Below, one piece after another: positions 9,841 to 17,361 of a stretch of DNA of 64,000 nucleotides; position 1 is the first letter of the stretch, and each line of letters begins with the position of its first letter. The translations under genes were made by a program, and so were the position numbers. The stretch covers positions 124,001 to 188,000 of the forward strand of contig NZ_KI632509.1 in NCBI RefSeq assembly GCF_000504245.1, given 5' to 3'. The notes under the pieces were generated by a model that made no database searches, had not been told where the DNA came from, and was given only the letters and a program-made list of their open reading frames with translations. This DNA comes from Haloechinothrix halophila YIM 93223 (GTDB taxonomy: Bacteria > Actinomycetota > Actinomycetes > Mycobacteriales > Pseudonocardiaceae).

Positions 9841-12505
9841 TCGCCGATGCGATCCGCTGTGCTCCCGCATCCGCCACCTGCTGCGGGCTCATGTTCTGCG
9901 GCGCGTTCACGGTCTGGTGGATCACGACCCGCTCGCCGCCTCCTGCGAGCTGCTGGCGCACCGCCTCGGCGATCCGGGCGGGCAGGATCATCTCGTCCTT
10001 GTGGACCAGCGCCCGCTCGGTGCGCGGCACCCTGATCGTGCCACGCGCGTAGCCGCCGGGCTGGTTCCAGCCGACGGGCGCGGCACCGTAACGGGCGTTG
10101 GCGTAGCGGATGCTGGCGACGATGTTCGCGAACGGGTCGTAGATGCCCCTGCCGACCAACTCCCGGGCGTAGGCGCGGAACGTCGAGCCGATGGTCTGCA
10201 TGAGGCCCCGGCTCGGGTCGCCCCGCCGGGCGTTGATGTCCCAGTTGTTGATCGCGAAGGGGTTCCCGCCGGACTCCTGTTGCATCCTGCGCAACAGCGA
10301 TCCGATCCACGACAGCGGGGAGCCGGTGTAGGCGAGTGCCCGCATCGCCAACCCGCGCCAGCGTTCGACGCCCGAACCGACGCCGGGCGCGCTGAACACC
10401 TTCGACAGTGCCTCGTCCAGCACACCCTGGAACTTCCGGGCGGCGATGCTGATGCTGCTCCCGTACTCGCTGGCGAACCGTCGGGCGTCGCGACCGCTGG
10501 GCACCACGGCGCGCGGCACCACGCCGCCTTCCGCGAATCCCGGCAGCCGGTCGGCGTTGACGGCCTCCAACAGTGGGCGATGCTTCCGCGTGCTGCGCGA
10601 GTTGACGACGAACTCGCCGGACGCGACGGCCGCGATCCGGTTGTCTCGGCTGCTGGGCGCGCCGGGGACGAGCCCGCCGGTGGCGAACGACGACGACAGC
10701 AGCCGGTTGACCGCCGTCGAACCGGTTCCGGCGCCACCGAACGCGAGCTTGCCGGTGACGGCGACGTCCTTGTCCTTGATGCCGCCCAGCGCGTTGTTGA
10801 CGTCCCGGCGGAAGGTGCGGAACTTGTCGGCCGCGCTCCGCAGCTTCGGCCCGATCCCCGGTACCCAGCCGAACGCCTTAGCCGCGCCGTCCACGATCTT
10901 CTCCGCTACCCACAGGAAGGCGTCCACCAGCGTCTTGAACACCGGCCGCAGGACGCGGTCCCACACGCTGGAGAAGGTGTCACCGATCGACCGGAACGCC
11001 TTGCCGATCGCGCTGAACGCGGGCTTGAGGACGCGTTCCCACATCCATTTTCCGGCGGTGGCGATGGCCCGGAAGACCGCGTCCACGATCCGGCGGAACG
11101 TCTCGGACTTCTTGTAGGCCAGCACCAGCGCGGCACCGAGCGCCACAATCAACGTGATGACCGCCCCGATCGGGTTGGCGCGCAGAGCCTTGCTGACCGC
11201 CTTGATCCCGAAGGCGAACAGCGCCAACGGCCCCTTACTGGCCGCAGCCGCCGCCGAGGTCGCGAGGATGCCCGCGCGGAACGCGAACACGAGCTTGATC
11301 GCCTTGCCGATGACCACCAGCAGCGGTCCCAGTGTCGCGAGGAGCACCGCGAACACGCCGACCACCTTGAGCACCGGCCCCGGCAGGTTGGCAACCATGT
11401 TCACCATGTCGCCGAACATCGTCACTATCGCCGTGCCGACCGGCAACAGCACCTGCCCGAGCTTCACCGCGTTCGCCTGCACCTTGCCGAGAGCCGTCTT
11501 GAACCGGTTCGCCCCAGTCTCGGACGCCACCGCGAACGCCTTCCTGGTGGCGCCGGTGGCGTCGGACAGCTCCTTGAATGTTTTCTTGGCTTCTTTCGAC
11601 CCCTTGCCGGTGATCGCCAGCACACCGGCGAACCCCTCCACCTGCGGGATGACCTTGGACAGCGCCTCGGTGTTGTCGCCGAACGCGTCCCGCAACGTCA
11701 TCAGCGTCTTGAACAGGCCCTTCTCTTTCACCTGCTTGCGGAGATCCTCGTAGGTCAGCCCGACCTTCTTTAGCTCTTTCTTTCCCTGGACGGTGGGCTT
11801 GATCAGCGACTGCATGATCTGCCGCACCGCCGTGGTGGCCTCGGCCGCGTTCAAGCCGGTCTTCGACAGGACCGCGGCGGCGGCACCCACCTGGTCGAAG
11901 CTCACGCCCAGTTCGGAGGCGATCGGGATGACCCGGCCCAGCACCGGGGCTAGCGACGACGCCTCCAGCTTGCCCTCGCGCACCGAGGCCGTGAGGATGT
12001 CGGTCGCCTTCGACGCCGACAGGTTCTTGATGCCGTAGGCGTTGACCGCGGACGTCACGGCGTCGGCGATCGCCTCCGTGTCCCCCAGTCCGGCTGCCGA
12101 GGCTTTCGCGCTCGCGGTGAGCACATCGAGCGCTTCCTTGCCCCGGAAACCGGCGGACGTGACGAAGAACATCGCGTCGGCCAGGTCTTTCGGTGATTGC
12201 GGCAGATCCTTGGACAAGTTCAGTACTTGCTTGGACCAGGCGTCGACCTGCTTCTGCGAGATGCCGACCAGGCCGACGATCTTCTGCATCGACGACTCGT
12301 AGTCGGAGGCCATCTTCCCTGCCGCAGCCCCGGCCGCGAGCATCGGCAGCGTCAACCCCTTGCTCATTTTGGTGCCGGTCGCGGCCATCCGGGTGCCCGC
12401 CTTCTCCATGGACCTCACCCCGGCTTGCGCCTTGGCGAAGCCCCGGTCCATCGAGGCGGTGTTGGCGGTGAACAGGTAGCGCAGCTCGGCGACGGTGAGC
12501 GACAC
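9803..12505 (-). CDS. Phage tail tape-measure-like protein with lytic transglycosylase domain
   Basis: A 900-residue protein. Residues 1-340 match the TP901-type tape-measure core (MSLTVAELRYLFTANTASM, SDYESSMQKIVGLVG, AFGDNTEALSKVIPQVEG). Hydrophobic segments lie near 373-407 and 441-463. Residues about 715-806 form an SLT/lysozyme-like domain, with the likely catalytic Glu at about 742 in QQESGGNPFAINN and then GLMQTIGSTF. In siphophages this protein sets tail length and helps cross the cell wall. The GTG start has AAGGAG eight bases upstream. No tail tube, baseplate or head gene flanks it, which is unusual. Confidence 0.88.
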   Translation of the reverse strand: MSLTVAELRYLFTANTASMDRGFAKAQAGVRSMEKAGTRMAATGTKMSKGLTLPMLAAGAAAGKMASDYESSMQKIVGLVGISQKQVDAWSKQVLNLSKDLPQSPKDLADAMFFVTSAGFRGKEALDVLTASAKASAAGLGDTEAIADAVTSAVNAYGIKNLSASKATDILTASVREGKLEASSLAPVLGRVIPIASELGVSFDQVGAAAAVLSKTGLNAAEATTAVRQIMQSLIKPTVQGKKELKKVGLTYEDLRKQVKEKGLFKTLMTLRDAFGDNTEALSKVIPQVEGFAGVLAITGKGSKEAKKTFKELSDATGATRKAFAVASETGANRFKTALGKVQANAVKLGQVLLPVGTAIVTMFGDMVNMVANLPGPVLKVVGVFAVLLATLGPLLVVIGKAIKLVFAFRAGILATSAAAAASKGPLALFAFGIKAVSKALRANPIGAVITLIVALGAALVLAYKKSETFRRIVDAVFRAIATAGKWMWERVLKPAFSAIGKAFRSIGDTFSSVWDRVLRPVFKTLVDAFLWVAEKIVDGAAKAFGWVPGIGPKLRSAADKFRTFRRDVNNALGGIKDKDVAVTGKLAFGGAGTGSTAVNRLLSSSFATGGLVPGAPSSRDNRIAAVASGEFVVNSRSTRKHRPLLEAVNADRLPGFAEGGVVPRAVVPSGRDARRFASEYGSSISIAARKFQGVLDEALSKVFSAPGVGSGVERWRGLAMRALAYTGSPLSWIGSLLRRMQQESGGNPFAINNWDINARRGDPSRGLMQTIGSTFRAYARELVGRGIYDPFANIVASIRYANARYGAAPVGWNQPGGYARGTIRVPRTERALVHKDEMILPARIAEAVRQQLAGGGERVVIHQTVNAPQNMSPQQVADAGAQRIASAISQNSLGAVVPV

Positions 12506-12572
12506 GACGCCCGCTCCTTACTGGGCTCCTCGTGTCGGTCGGTGGGGTCACATGCGGTGGGCTACCGCCGGG

Positions 12573-12773
12573 TCATTCCTGTCCGTCGACCTGGTGGTGC
12601 TCAAACTCCTGGTGGGAGCGTTCCGCCCGGCTGACGAAACCTCGTCGAGCAGCGGGGTCAGCGGCAGGCGTCTCCTGCCGTCCGCCGGGGTCCCGGGGCG
12701 GCTTGCGGACGGTCTCGGTGATCCCCAAGTCCGCGATGATCCGCGCCTCTTCCTCAGCGTGTGACTTGCTCAT
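12573..12773 (-). CDS. Small hypothetical protein upstream of the tape-measure gene
   Basis: A 66-residue charged protein beginning MSKSHAEEEARIIADLGI. The ATG at 12771-12773 has GGAGGT four bases upstream, and that site begins right at the stop of the previous gene. The frame is open further upstream, but there the real coding frame is that of the 46-residue basic protein. In tailed phages the genes just before the tape measure are often tail-assembly chaperones; neither similarity nor a slippery frameshift signal supports that here. Confidence 0.7.
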   Translation of the reverse strand: MSKSHAEEEARIIADLGITETVRKPPRDPGGRQETPAADPAARRGFVSRAERSHQEFEHHQVDGQE

Positions 12774-12784
12774 CGGTACCTCCA

Positions 12785-12925
12785 TCACCTGCGGCGCCAC
12801 GCCTCCGACTCGGCCAGGTGCCCGGTGGCGGTGCGAGGCTTCCTCCTCGCGGGGGGCTTCCGCCGCACCCGACGCTTCGGGGCGGGCTTCCGCCGGGCGG
12901 CCGTCTTCCTGCGCTTGGTAGCCAT
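12785..12925 (-). CDS. Very basic 46-residue protein
   Basis: Starts MATKRRKTAARRKPAPKRR and continues with repeated K/R-K-P-A-R-like units; about two fifths of residues are Lys or Arg. The ATG is at 12923-12925 with GGAAGG seven bases upstream, one codon after the stop of the 73-residue gene; its own stop at 12785 comes just before the site of the next gene. The tight packing supports translation. It resembles histone-H1-like or protamine-like tails, so nucleic-acid binding is a reasonable inference, not shown. Confidence 0.7.
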   Translation of the reverse strand: MATKRRKTAARRKPAPKRRVRRKPPARRKPRTATGHLAESEAWRRR

Positions 12926-12928
12926 CCG

Positions 12929-13150
12929 TCACCTTCCTCGGTAGGGCTGGAACGTCTCGGCCAGCTCCGCTTCGGCCAGCCGCCGGTACACCTCGGCGTT
13001 CCTCGTGTGCAATTCGGCCCGCTGCTCGTACGTCATGGCCCGGAAGTCCCGCAGCGTCGGCTCGGCTGCAGACGGCGCGGCAGGCTCCAGCCGGTAGCCC
13101 TTCTCCGAGCCCGGGTCGAGAACGATCTTGTGTCGCTGGTCCGCGTTCAC
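12929..13150 (-). CDS. Small hypothetical protein
   Basis: A 73-residue protein (MNADQRHKIVLDPGSEKGY at the start) whose GTG at 13148-13150 overlaps the stop of the preceding 200-residue gene as GTGA. The second half, ATLRDFRAMTYEQRAEL-like, is predicted helical and charged. It is part of the minus-strand operon leading to the tape-measure gene. No family recognised. Confidence 0.7.
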   Translation of the reverse strand: MNADQRHKIVLDPGSEKGYRLEPAAPSAAEPTLRDFRAMTYEQRAELHTRNAEVYRRLAEAELAETFQPYRGR

Positions 13151-13749
13151 GGCTGGAACCGCCTTCCCCGGTTGATCACGTAGTCGGGCTGGATCAGCCA
13201 GCCGTTCGGGCACTGGAGGTTGACGTCCAACTCGCGCCGCCGCTCCAGCGTGGGTGCGAGAGCGGCGAAGATCGCGTCGGCCGCATCGGTCTCTTGCACA
13301 GCAAGGTTGCCGACACGGAAACCGTCCCGCGACGGCTTCATCGCCGCATCGGGCAGCGCGTCGTTGAGGACCTTCACGCGACCAGTCACGTCCCGCACCA
13401 GCTTGCGGTGTTGCCCGGCGACCACGACCAGGTGCTCGACGGCCTCCTGCGCCGCGATGACTGCCTCTCGCACCTGCCGCTGGCTGTGCCGCACGCTGCC
13501 CTCACCAGTCTCCGCCAGCTCGGCCAGCAGCACCTCCGCCTGCTCCTTGCGCGCCGCCTGCCGTGCCTTCTCGGCCTTGCGTCGAGCTGTCTCCCGCCGC
13601 AGTGCCTGGAAGCGAGCGAAGCCACGGGCACGGTCAAGCTGCTCCGGCGTGATCGACTCGTCGCCAGCTCGGATCTGCTCTTCCAAGAGTTCGACCTCTG
13701 CCGCCGCTGTGCGGGCGGCCTCGTCAGCCTCGGTCACGACGTCTGACAT
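13147..13749 (-). CDS. Coiled-coil hypothetical protein
   Basis: A 200-residue protein starting at ATG 13747-13749 with GGAGGG seven bases upstream. Residues about 5-90 are rich in Glu, Ala, Arg and Lys and should form long helices or a coiled coil; the C-terminal 40 residues are less charged and end LIQPDYVINRGRRFQP. The start overlaps the end of the HTH gene and the stop overlaps the next start, so it is firmly within the operon. Function unknown; a structural or scaffold role beside the tape-measure protein is only a guess. Confidence 0.75.
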   Translation of the reverse strand: MSDVVTEADEAARTAAAEVELLEEQIRAGDESITPEQLDRARGFARFQALRRETARRKAEKARQAARKEQAEVLLAELAETGEGSVRHSQRQVREAVIAAQEAVEHLVVVAGQHRKLVRDVTGRVKVLNDALPDAAMKPSRDGFRVGNLAVQETDAADAIFAALAPTLERRRELDVNLQCPNGWLIQPDYVINRGRRFQP

Positions 13750-13940
13750 GCGCGATCCCTCCGGGTCGGAATCTTCTCGATGCTGGTGCGAGGTATGAAC
13801 CAGTCCCGCCCGAGCCGGAATGCGCCCGGTATCCGGCCGCTGGCGCACATCCGACGGACCACGCGGTCCGTCACGCCCCACTGCTGGGCGACCTCTTGTG
13901 TCGTCACGCCAACGACGATGACCCACCCGGTGTCAGGCAA
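13734..13940 (-). CDS. Excisionase-type helix-turn-helix protein
   Basis: A 68-residue protein with the MerR/excisionase-like pattern TTQEVAQQWGVTDRVVRRM followed by a wing containing GRDWFIPRTSIEK. It resembles small Xis or helix-turn-helix_17 proteins. It is the first gene of the minus-strand operon, divergent from the gene at 14036 across 95 bp, so it may control that operon. The start is uncertain: TTG at 13938-13940 is used here, a later GTG is possible. Confidence 0.75.
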   Translation of the reverse strand: MPDTGWVIVVGVTTQEVAQQWGVTDRVVRRMCASGRIPGAFRLGRDWFIPRTSIEKIPTRRDRACQTS

Positions 13941-14035
13941 CTTCCGCTTGCGGACACGTCCGGCCCGGCCGAAGCAGACTCACTCACCGCCGCTGGCGGA
14001 CATCAGCTGCCACTGGGCAAGCGACACTCAGCCCC

Positions 14036-14299
14036 ATGCACGCTGACTGGCTGCCTTCGACGGAGGCGTACAGCCGCGCCGCCGCCGTCGCGAAGCTGAT
14101 CCTGACCGGCGATTCTGCGGGCGCCGAGCTGCTGCTAGCCGACCTAGACCGGCCCGACCTGATCGCCGTCGTTCGAGCCCTCACAGAGCTGCTCGACGCC
14201 GCGCTGTGCGAGCTGATCGGCCCGGACGGCGCGAAGGCCCTTGTCGACCGGATCATCACCGACTTCACCACCGAGGAGACGACCGATGGCACGCGGTAG
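14036..14299 (+). CDS. Hypothetical protein, island early gene
   Basis: An 87-residue, Ala/Leu-rich helical protein (MHADWLPSTEAYSRAAAVAK at the N-terminus) with an acidic C-terminus. It is divergent from the HTH/tape-measure operon and overlaps the following gene by 14 bases. Not recognised. Confidence 0.65.
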   Translation: MHADWLPSTEAYSRAAAVAKLILTGDSAGAELLLADLDRPDLIAVVRALTELLDAALCELIGPDGAKALVDRIITDFTTEETTDGTR

Positions 14300-14579
14300 G
14301 TGTCGCTGCGGCGCCGCAGCTTCCGTGAAAGGGCCAGGCGGGGTGCGAGCGTGTTTCGAGCACGCCGCCGAAGTTCCACTCCCCTGGTGGGTACGAGTCG
14401 CTCACGATTCGCCAGCAACCGAAGCGGCAGCAGCGCTCCGCGCGGCAGAGTCCCTGTCACCTGAGCTGGAACACCTGCTCGCGGAGTGCGAGCAGGTCGT
14501 CGCAAGTGCGACGTCCCCGGAGCACCTCGATGCCGAGCTTCGGCGGCTGTCGAACGAGCACATCAACGGCGACCCGTGA
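14286..14579 (+). CDS. Hypothetical protein with N-terminal cysteines
   Basis: A 97-residue protein starting at ATG 14286 (MARGRCRCGAAASVKGPGG), with GAGGAG eight bases upstream inside the preceding gene. It has CRC near the N-terminus and a Cys-x4-His-like CFEHA, so a small metal-binding knuckle is possible. The rest is helical and acidic. Function unknown. The following 258 bp contain one copy of an 82-bp repeat and the leader of the regulator gene. Confidence 0.65.
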   Translation: MARGRCRCGAAASVKGPGGVRACFEHAAEVPLPWWVRVAHDSPATEAAAALRAAESLSPELEHLLAECEQVVASATSPEHLDAELRRLSNEHINGDP

Positions 14580-14686
14580 CCTGTTCGCACAGGTGCGAGC
14601 GCGTTCGCGAACGTGGGATCGGCGTAAAAAACGCGCGCGCCTGGGCGCGAGATCGACCAAAGGAGCGCGCATCTCAGCCCGACCGG

Positions 14687-14768
14687 GTGGCCTCGGTGTG
14701 AGCGGGCCGCGCTAGAGCGCTCTCACCTCCTGAAACGCCCAAGCACATATCACCCAACTACCTACCAA
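14687..14768 (+). repeat. 82-bp imperfect repeat, copy A (upstream of XRE-TPR gene)
   Basis: Matches copy B at 15942-16023 without length change. Shared blocks are CCTCGGTGTGAG, GGCCGC, GAAACGC and ACTACCTAC in the same order and spacing. Both copies lie 70-160 bp before an XRE-family regulator gene, so a shared promoter/operator is likely. Confidence 0.7.
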
Positions 14769-14837
14769 GGGCTGGCGTCATAGCCGCAGGACCATCAACT
14801 TCCCCTACTCTCACAGTCCACTCGACGCTCATCGAGC

Positions 14838-15860
14838 GTGTGTGATTCGCTATGCCGCGTGACCAACGTGCAGCGATGGACCGGACGTGAGGCGGCCGCA
14901 TTGCGGGCTGCGCTGCGGCTGAGCCTGCGCGAGTTCGCCGCCTACCTCGGCGTGAGTCAACGCATCGTGTCGCAATGGGAGCGGCTCAACGCCGCCACGG
15001 TGCCGCGCCCGCACATGCAGCAGATCCTCGACACCGCGCTCGCGCAGGCCGACGAGAGCCAGCGTCAGCGATTCGAGAGCCTGCTAGGCGGTGCCTCCTC
15101 ATCGGGCGCGTTGGAGGCGGCCGAGCGTGTCTCTACGGCACTCGACGCAGGCCGCACCGACCCGGCCGCAGTCGACGCCGTGTCGTCGGTGCTCGCCGGG
15201 CTGCGCCGACTCGAAGACGCGACCAGCGCCGCCGACGTGCTGCCCTCGGTGCAGCACCAAGCCGCAGTGGCATCGAAGCTGGCCGACCATGCTCGCGCCG
15301 ACGTGCGCGGCGAGGCCGTCGGGCTGGTCTCCGAACTAGAGCAGTACCTGGGGTGGCTGGCGATCCCGATGCAGCGATGGGACGACGCGCGGCACCACTT
15401 CGACCGTGCGGCCGTGCTGGCGTTCGAGGTCGACGACCCGCAGCGGCTCGCCTCGGCGCTGAGCTTCTCGGCGTACCGATGCCTGCTCACCGGCCAGCTG
15501 CGCCAAGCCGAGGCGCTCAACCGGGCCGCCGCGCGAGACACCCGCACCGATCCCGGTCTGCGGGCCTACATGGCATTCCAGCGCGCCGAGGTGCTCGCCC
15601 ACGACGACGACCATCGTGCCGCGCTCGACGCGCTCGCCGAGGCCGAGACCAGCCTTGAGCGCATCGACGTCGACGAGCTGCCTACGTCGAGCTACTGGTA
15701 CACCCCGGCGGTATTGCTCGGCCACAAAGGGTTCGTGCTCGCCGCCCTCGGCGACATCGCAGCGGCACGCCGTGCTGCGGCCGAGTCGCTGGAAGCGATG
15801 CCAGCCGAGTGGGCCGCTTCGGAGTGGGCCGCGCAGCACCGCCAGCTCGCTGAGAGGTAA
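14838..15860 (+). CDS. XRE-family regulator with TPR-like C-terminal domain
   Basis: A 340-residue protein. An XRE-type HTH lies near residues 15-60 (LRLSLREFAAYLGVSQRIVSQ), followed by helical repeats rich in Ala/Arg up to the end, resembling the TPR domains of actinobacterial transcriptional regulators that sense peptides or small ligands. A GTG start at 14838 is used; another in-frame GTG (VTNVQRW) lies seven codons downstream and no strong ribosome site helps the choice. It probably controls the switch between the quiescent and active state of the island (inference). Confidence 0.8.
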   Translation: MCDSLCRVTNVQRWTGREAAALRAALRLSLREFAAYLGVSQRIVSQWERLNAATVPRPHMQQILDTALAQADESQRQRFESLLGGASSSGALEAAERVSTALDAGRTDPAAVDAVSSVLAGLRRLEDATSAADVLPSVQHQAAVASKLADHARADVRGEAVGLVSELEQYLGWLAIPMQRWDDARHHFDRAAVLAFEVDDPQRLASALSFSAYRCLLTGQLRQAEALNRAAARDTRTDPGLRAYMAFQRAEVLAHDDDHRAALDALAEAETSLERIDVDELPTSSYWYTPAVLLGHKGFVLAALGDIAAARRAAAESLEAMPAEWAASEWAAQHRQLAER

Positions 15861-15941
15861 CTGCCTGCTCGATACGGCGCCGCTCGGGAAGAGGTCCGCG
15901 ACTGAGGCCAGCGGCAGGATGCCGAGAACCCTCCTCCCACG

Positions 15942-16023
15942 GTGACCTCGGTGTGAGTAGGCCGCTTTTTGGGTGCGTCCACCACCCGAAACGCGGCGGC
16001 TCATTACTACCTACTACCTACAA
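15942..16023 (+). repeat. 82-bp imperfect repeat, copy B (upstream of second XRE gene)
   Basis: Partner of copy A at 14687-14768. It ends in a tandem ACTACCTACTACCTAC motif; a further ACTACCTACC stands at 19188-19197, upstream of the frameshifted zinc-ribbon gene. The 322 bp from 15861 to 16182 otherwise hold no gene. Confidence 0.7.
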
Positions 16024-16153
16024 TGCGACGGTTCGCTGCTCCGACCAGCCGTGCCTGGGTTCGCTGACTGTCGCCCCCGTTTTGCTCTCTGCTGCACCGC
16101 CCGGGAATCGCCGCGCAGTGACTTGCATCACAATGACATCCTCGATGTAGCGA

Positions 16154-16184
16154 ATATCGGCGATATCGTCAATACTCGCGATAT
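16154..16184 (+). promoter_or_regulatory. Probable operator of the second XRE regulator
   Basis: A perfect palindrome ATATCGGCGATAT at 16154-16166 is followed 18 bp later by another GCGATAT (16178-16184) that overlaps the ATG of the regulator. This layout fits autoregulation by a dimeric HTH protein. Confidence 0.6.
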
Positions 16185-16575
16185 GAAAGGTTATGACCCA
16201 CTCGGCGTGCTCAGCCCCCTCGCCACCCTCCTCAGCGAGCGTCGCAATCAGAGGAACCTCAAGCAGTCGGAACTCGCAGAGTGCATGACGCAACATGGTG
16301 ACCGCGTAACCCAAGGAATGATCTCGGGCTGGGAGCGTGGCCACAGCATCCCGTCCGAGCGGTACTGGCCGTCGCTTGAGAGATGCCTCGGCGTTACACC
16401 CGACGACTTGGGGTCATGCTTTGCCGCGAGCGAGTCGGAACGAGCCCTTCTGCGTGAGAAGGCGCTACCTAAGGAGACCCGCGAGGCCCTGGCGAAAATC
16501 GTCCGAGACCTCATCGCGGCTCACGAACGAGAGGCCCAGGAAGTGCCTGGGGGTGGAGCGGATACAGACGCGTGA
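16183..16575 (+). CDS. XRE-family helix-turn-helix regulator
   Basis: A 130-residue protein with a clear HTH_3 domain in its N-terminal half (ERRNQRNLKQSELAECM, then VTQGMISGWERG). The open frame extends upstream, but the ATG at 16183 fits the domain. No Shine-Dalgarno site precedes it and a palindromic operator reaches the start codon, so a leaderless or very short-leader mRNA is likely. C-terminal residues form a charged helix. Probable repressor of island genes (inference). Confidence 0.82.
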   Translation: MKGYDPLGVLSPLATLLSERRNQRNLKQSELAECMTQHGDRVTQGMISGWERGHSIPSERYWPSLERCLGVTPDDLGSCFAASESERALLREKALPKETREALAKIVRDLIAAHEREAQEVPGGGADTDA

Positions 16576-16819
16576 CCGTTCGCCGCGCTTCTTGGACCTG
16601 TTCTGCCCTCTGGTGAACCTCCGGACAGACACGCCGAAAATGGAACCAGGGCACTGACACCGGAGCGGATAGGCTGTACCCGGAACGCCAGAAGGCGGCG
16701 CGGACCTAGCGGTCCGTACAGGGATTTTCCCGGCTACCCACCGGGCGGCGACGGCCGTAAAGCGGACCAGCGGTAGCTGGTGTACGCGCATTGCGCGGGG
16801 TACCGAGAGGTATCCGCCC

Positions 16820-17071
16820 GTGTCTGCTCTCTTAGATGACCATGGCAGGTTGACGAAGGACGAGATCGAGTCCCTGCCGCGAGTACTAACCCCGTCGGAG
16901 TTCGCCCGCCTGTTCGGTGTCGGCAAGTCCACGGTTTACGACGCCATCGGCACCGGCCGGTTGCCCATCGAGCCGATACGCATCGGTAACAGGTGGATGT
17001 TTCCGACGCTGCCCGTGATCCGTCTGCTCGGCTACGAGGCGGATCGGGCGGCTGCTGAGGAAGGCCGGTGA
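16820..17071 (+). CDS. Excisionase-like HTH protein
   Basis: An 83-residue protein with the pattern LTPSEFARLFGVGKSTVYDA, then a wing containing IRIGNRWMFPTLPV, typical of excisionase/helix-turn-helix_17 proteins found just before rep and int genes in actinobacterial integrative elements. The GTG start follows GAGAGG. Its stop overlaps the GTG of the next gene, starting a run of coupled genes. Likely a recombination directionality factor or regulator. The 244 bp upstream show nothing I could name. Confidence 0.8.
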   Translation: MSALLDDHGRLTKDEIESLPRVLTPSEFARLFGVGKSTVYDAIGTGRLPIEPIRIGNRWMFPTLPVIRLLGYEADRAAAEEGR

Positions 17072-17361
17072 CCGGGCGTCAGGCGTGCTTGAGGAGCCCC
17101 GCGCCCACCCGGATCACCGACCCAGCAGGCAACCTGAGCATCGCCCCCGCAGTGGCAGCCGCACGCCGCCGCTGGTCGACGTGCGACCTGTGCAGCGACG
17201 CCCCGCCCGAACCTGGTCACTGGTGGTGCCGACGCTGCCTCGCCGATGTCGCGACTCAGGTACGGCGTCGGCAGCACGCCGCGCTATATCACCCGCCACT
17301 GCCCTGTGGCCGCCGTGACCCGCTGGCGGAGGTGCCGCGCGAGCAGGGAGTGGCGGCATGA
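17068..17361 (+). CDS. Small CxxC protein
   Basis: A 97-residue protein with CDLC near residue 39 and CRRC about 16 residues later, a likely zinc knuckle. Start (GTGA) and stop (ATGA) overlap both neighbours, so it is translated with the excisionase-like and RepA-like genes. Not assigned to a family. Confidence 0.7.
   Translation: MTGRQACLRSPAPTRITDPAGNLSIAPAVAAARRRWSTCDLCSDAPPEPGHWWCRRCLADVATQVRRRQHAALYHPPLPCGRRDPLAEVPREQGVAA

Noticed and set aside
12573..12932. 119-residue frame on the minus strand
   Set aside because: Its first half is the wrong frame of the 46-residue basic gene; only the part from 12773 downwards has a proper ribosome site.
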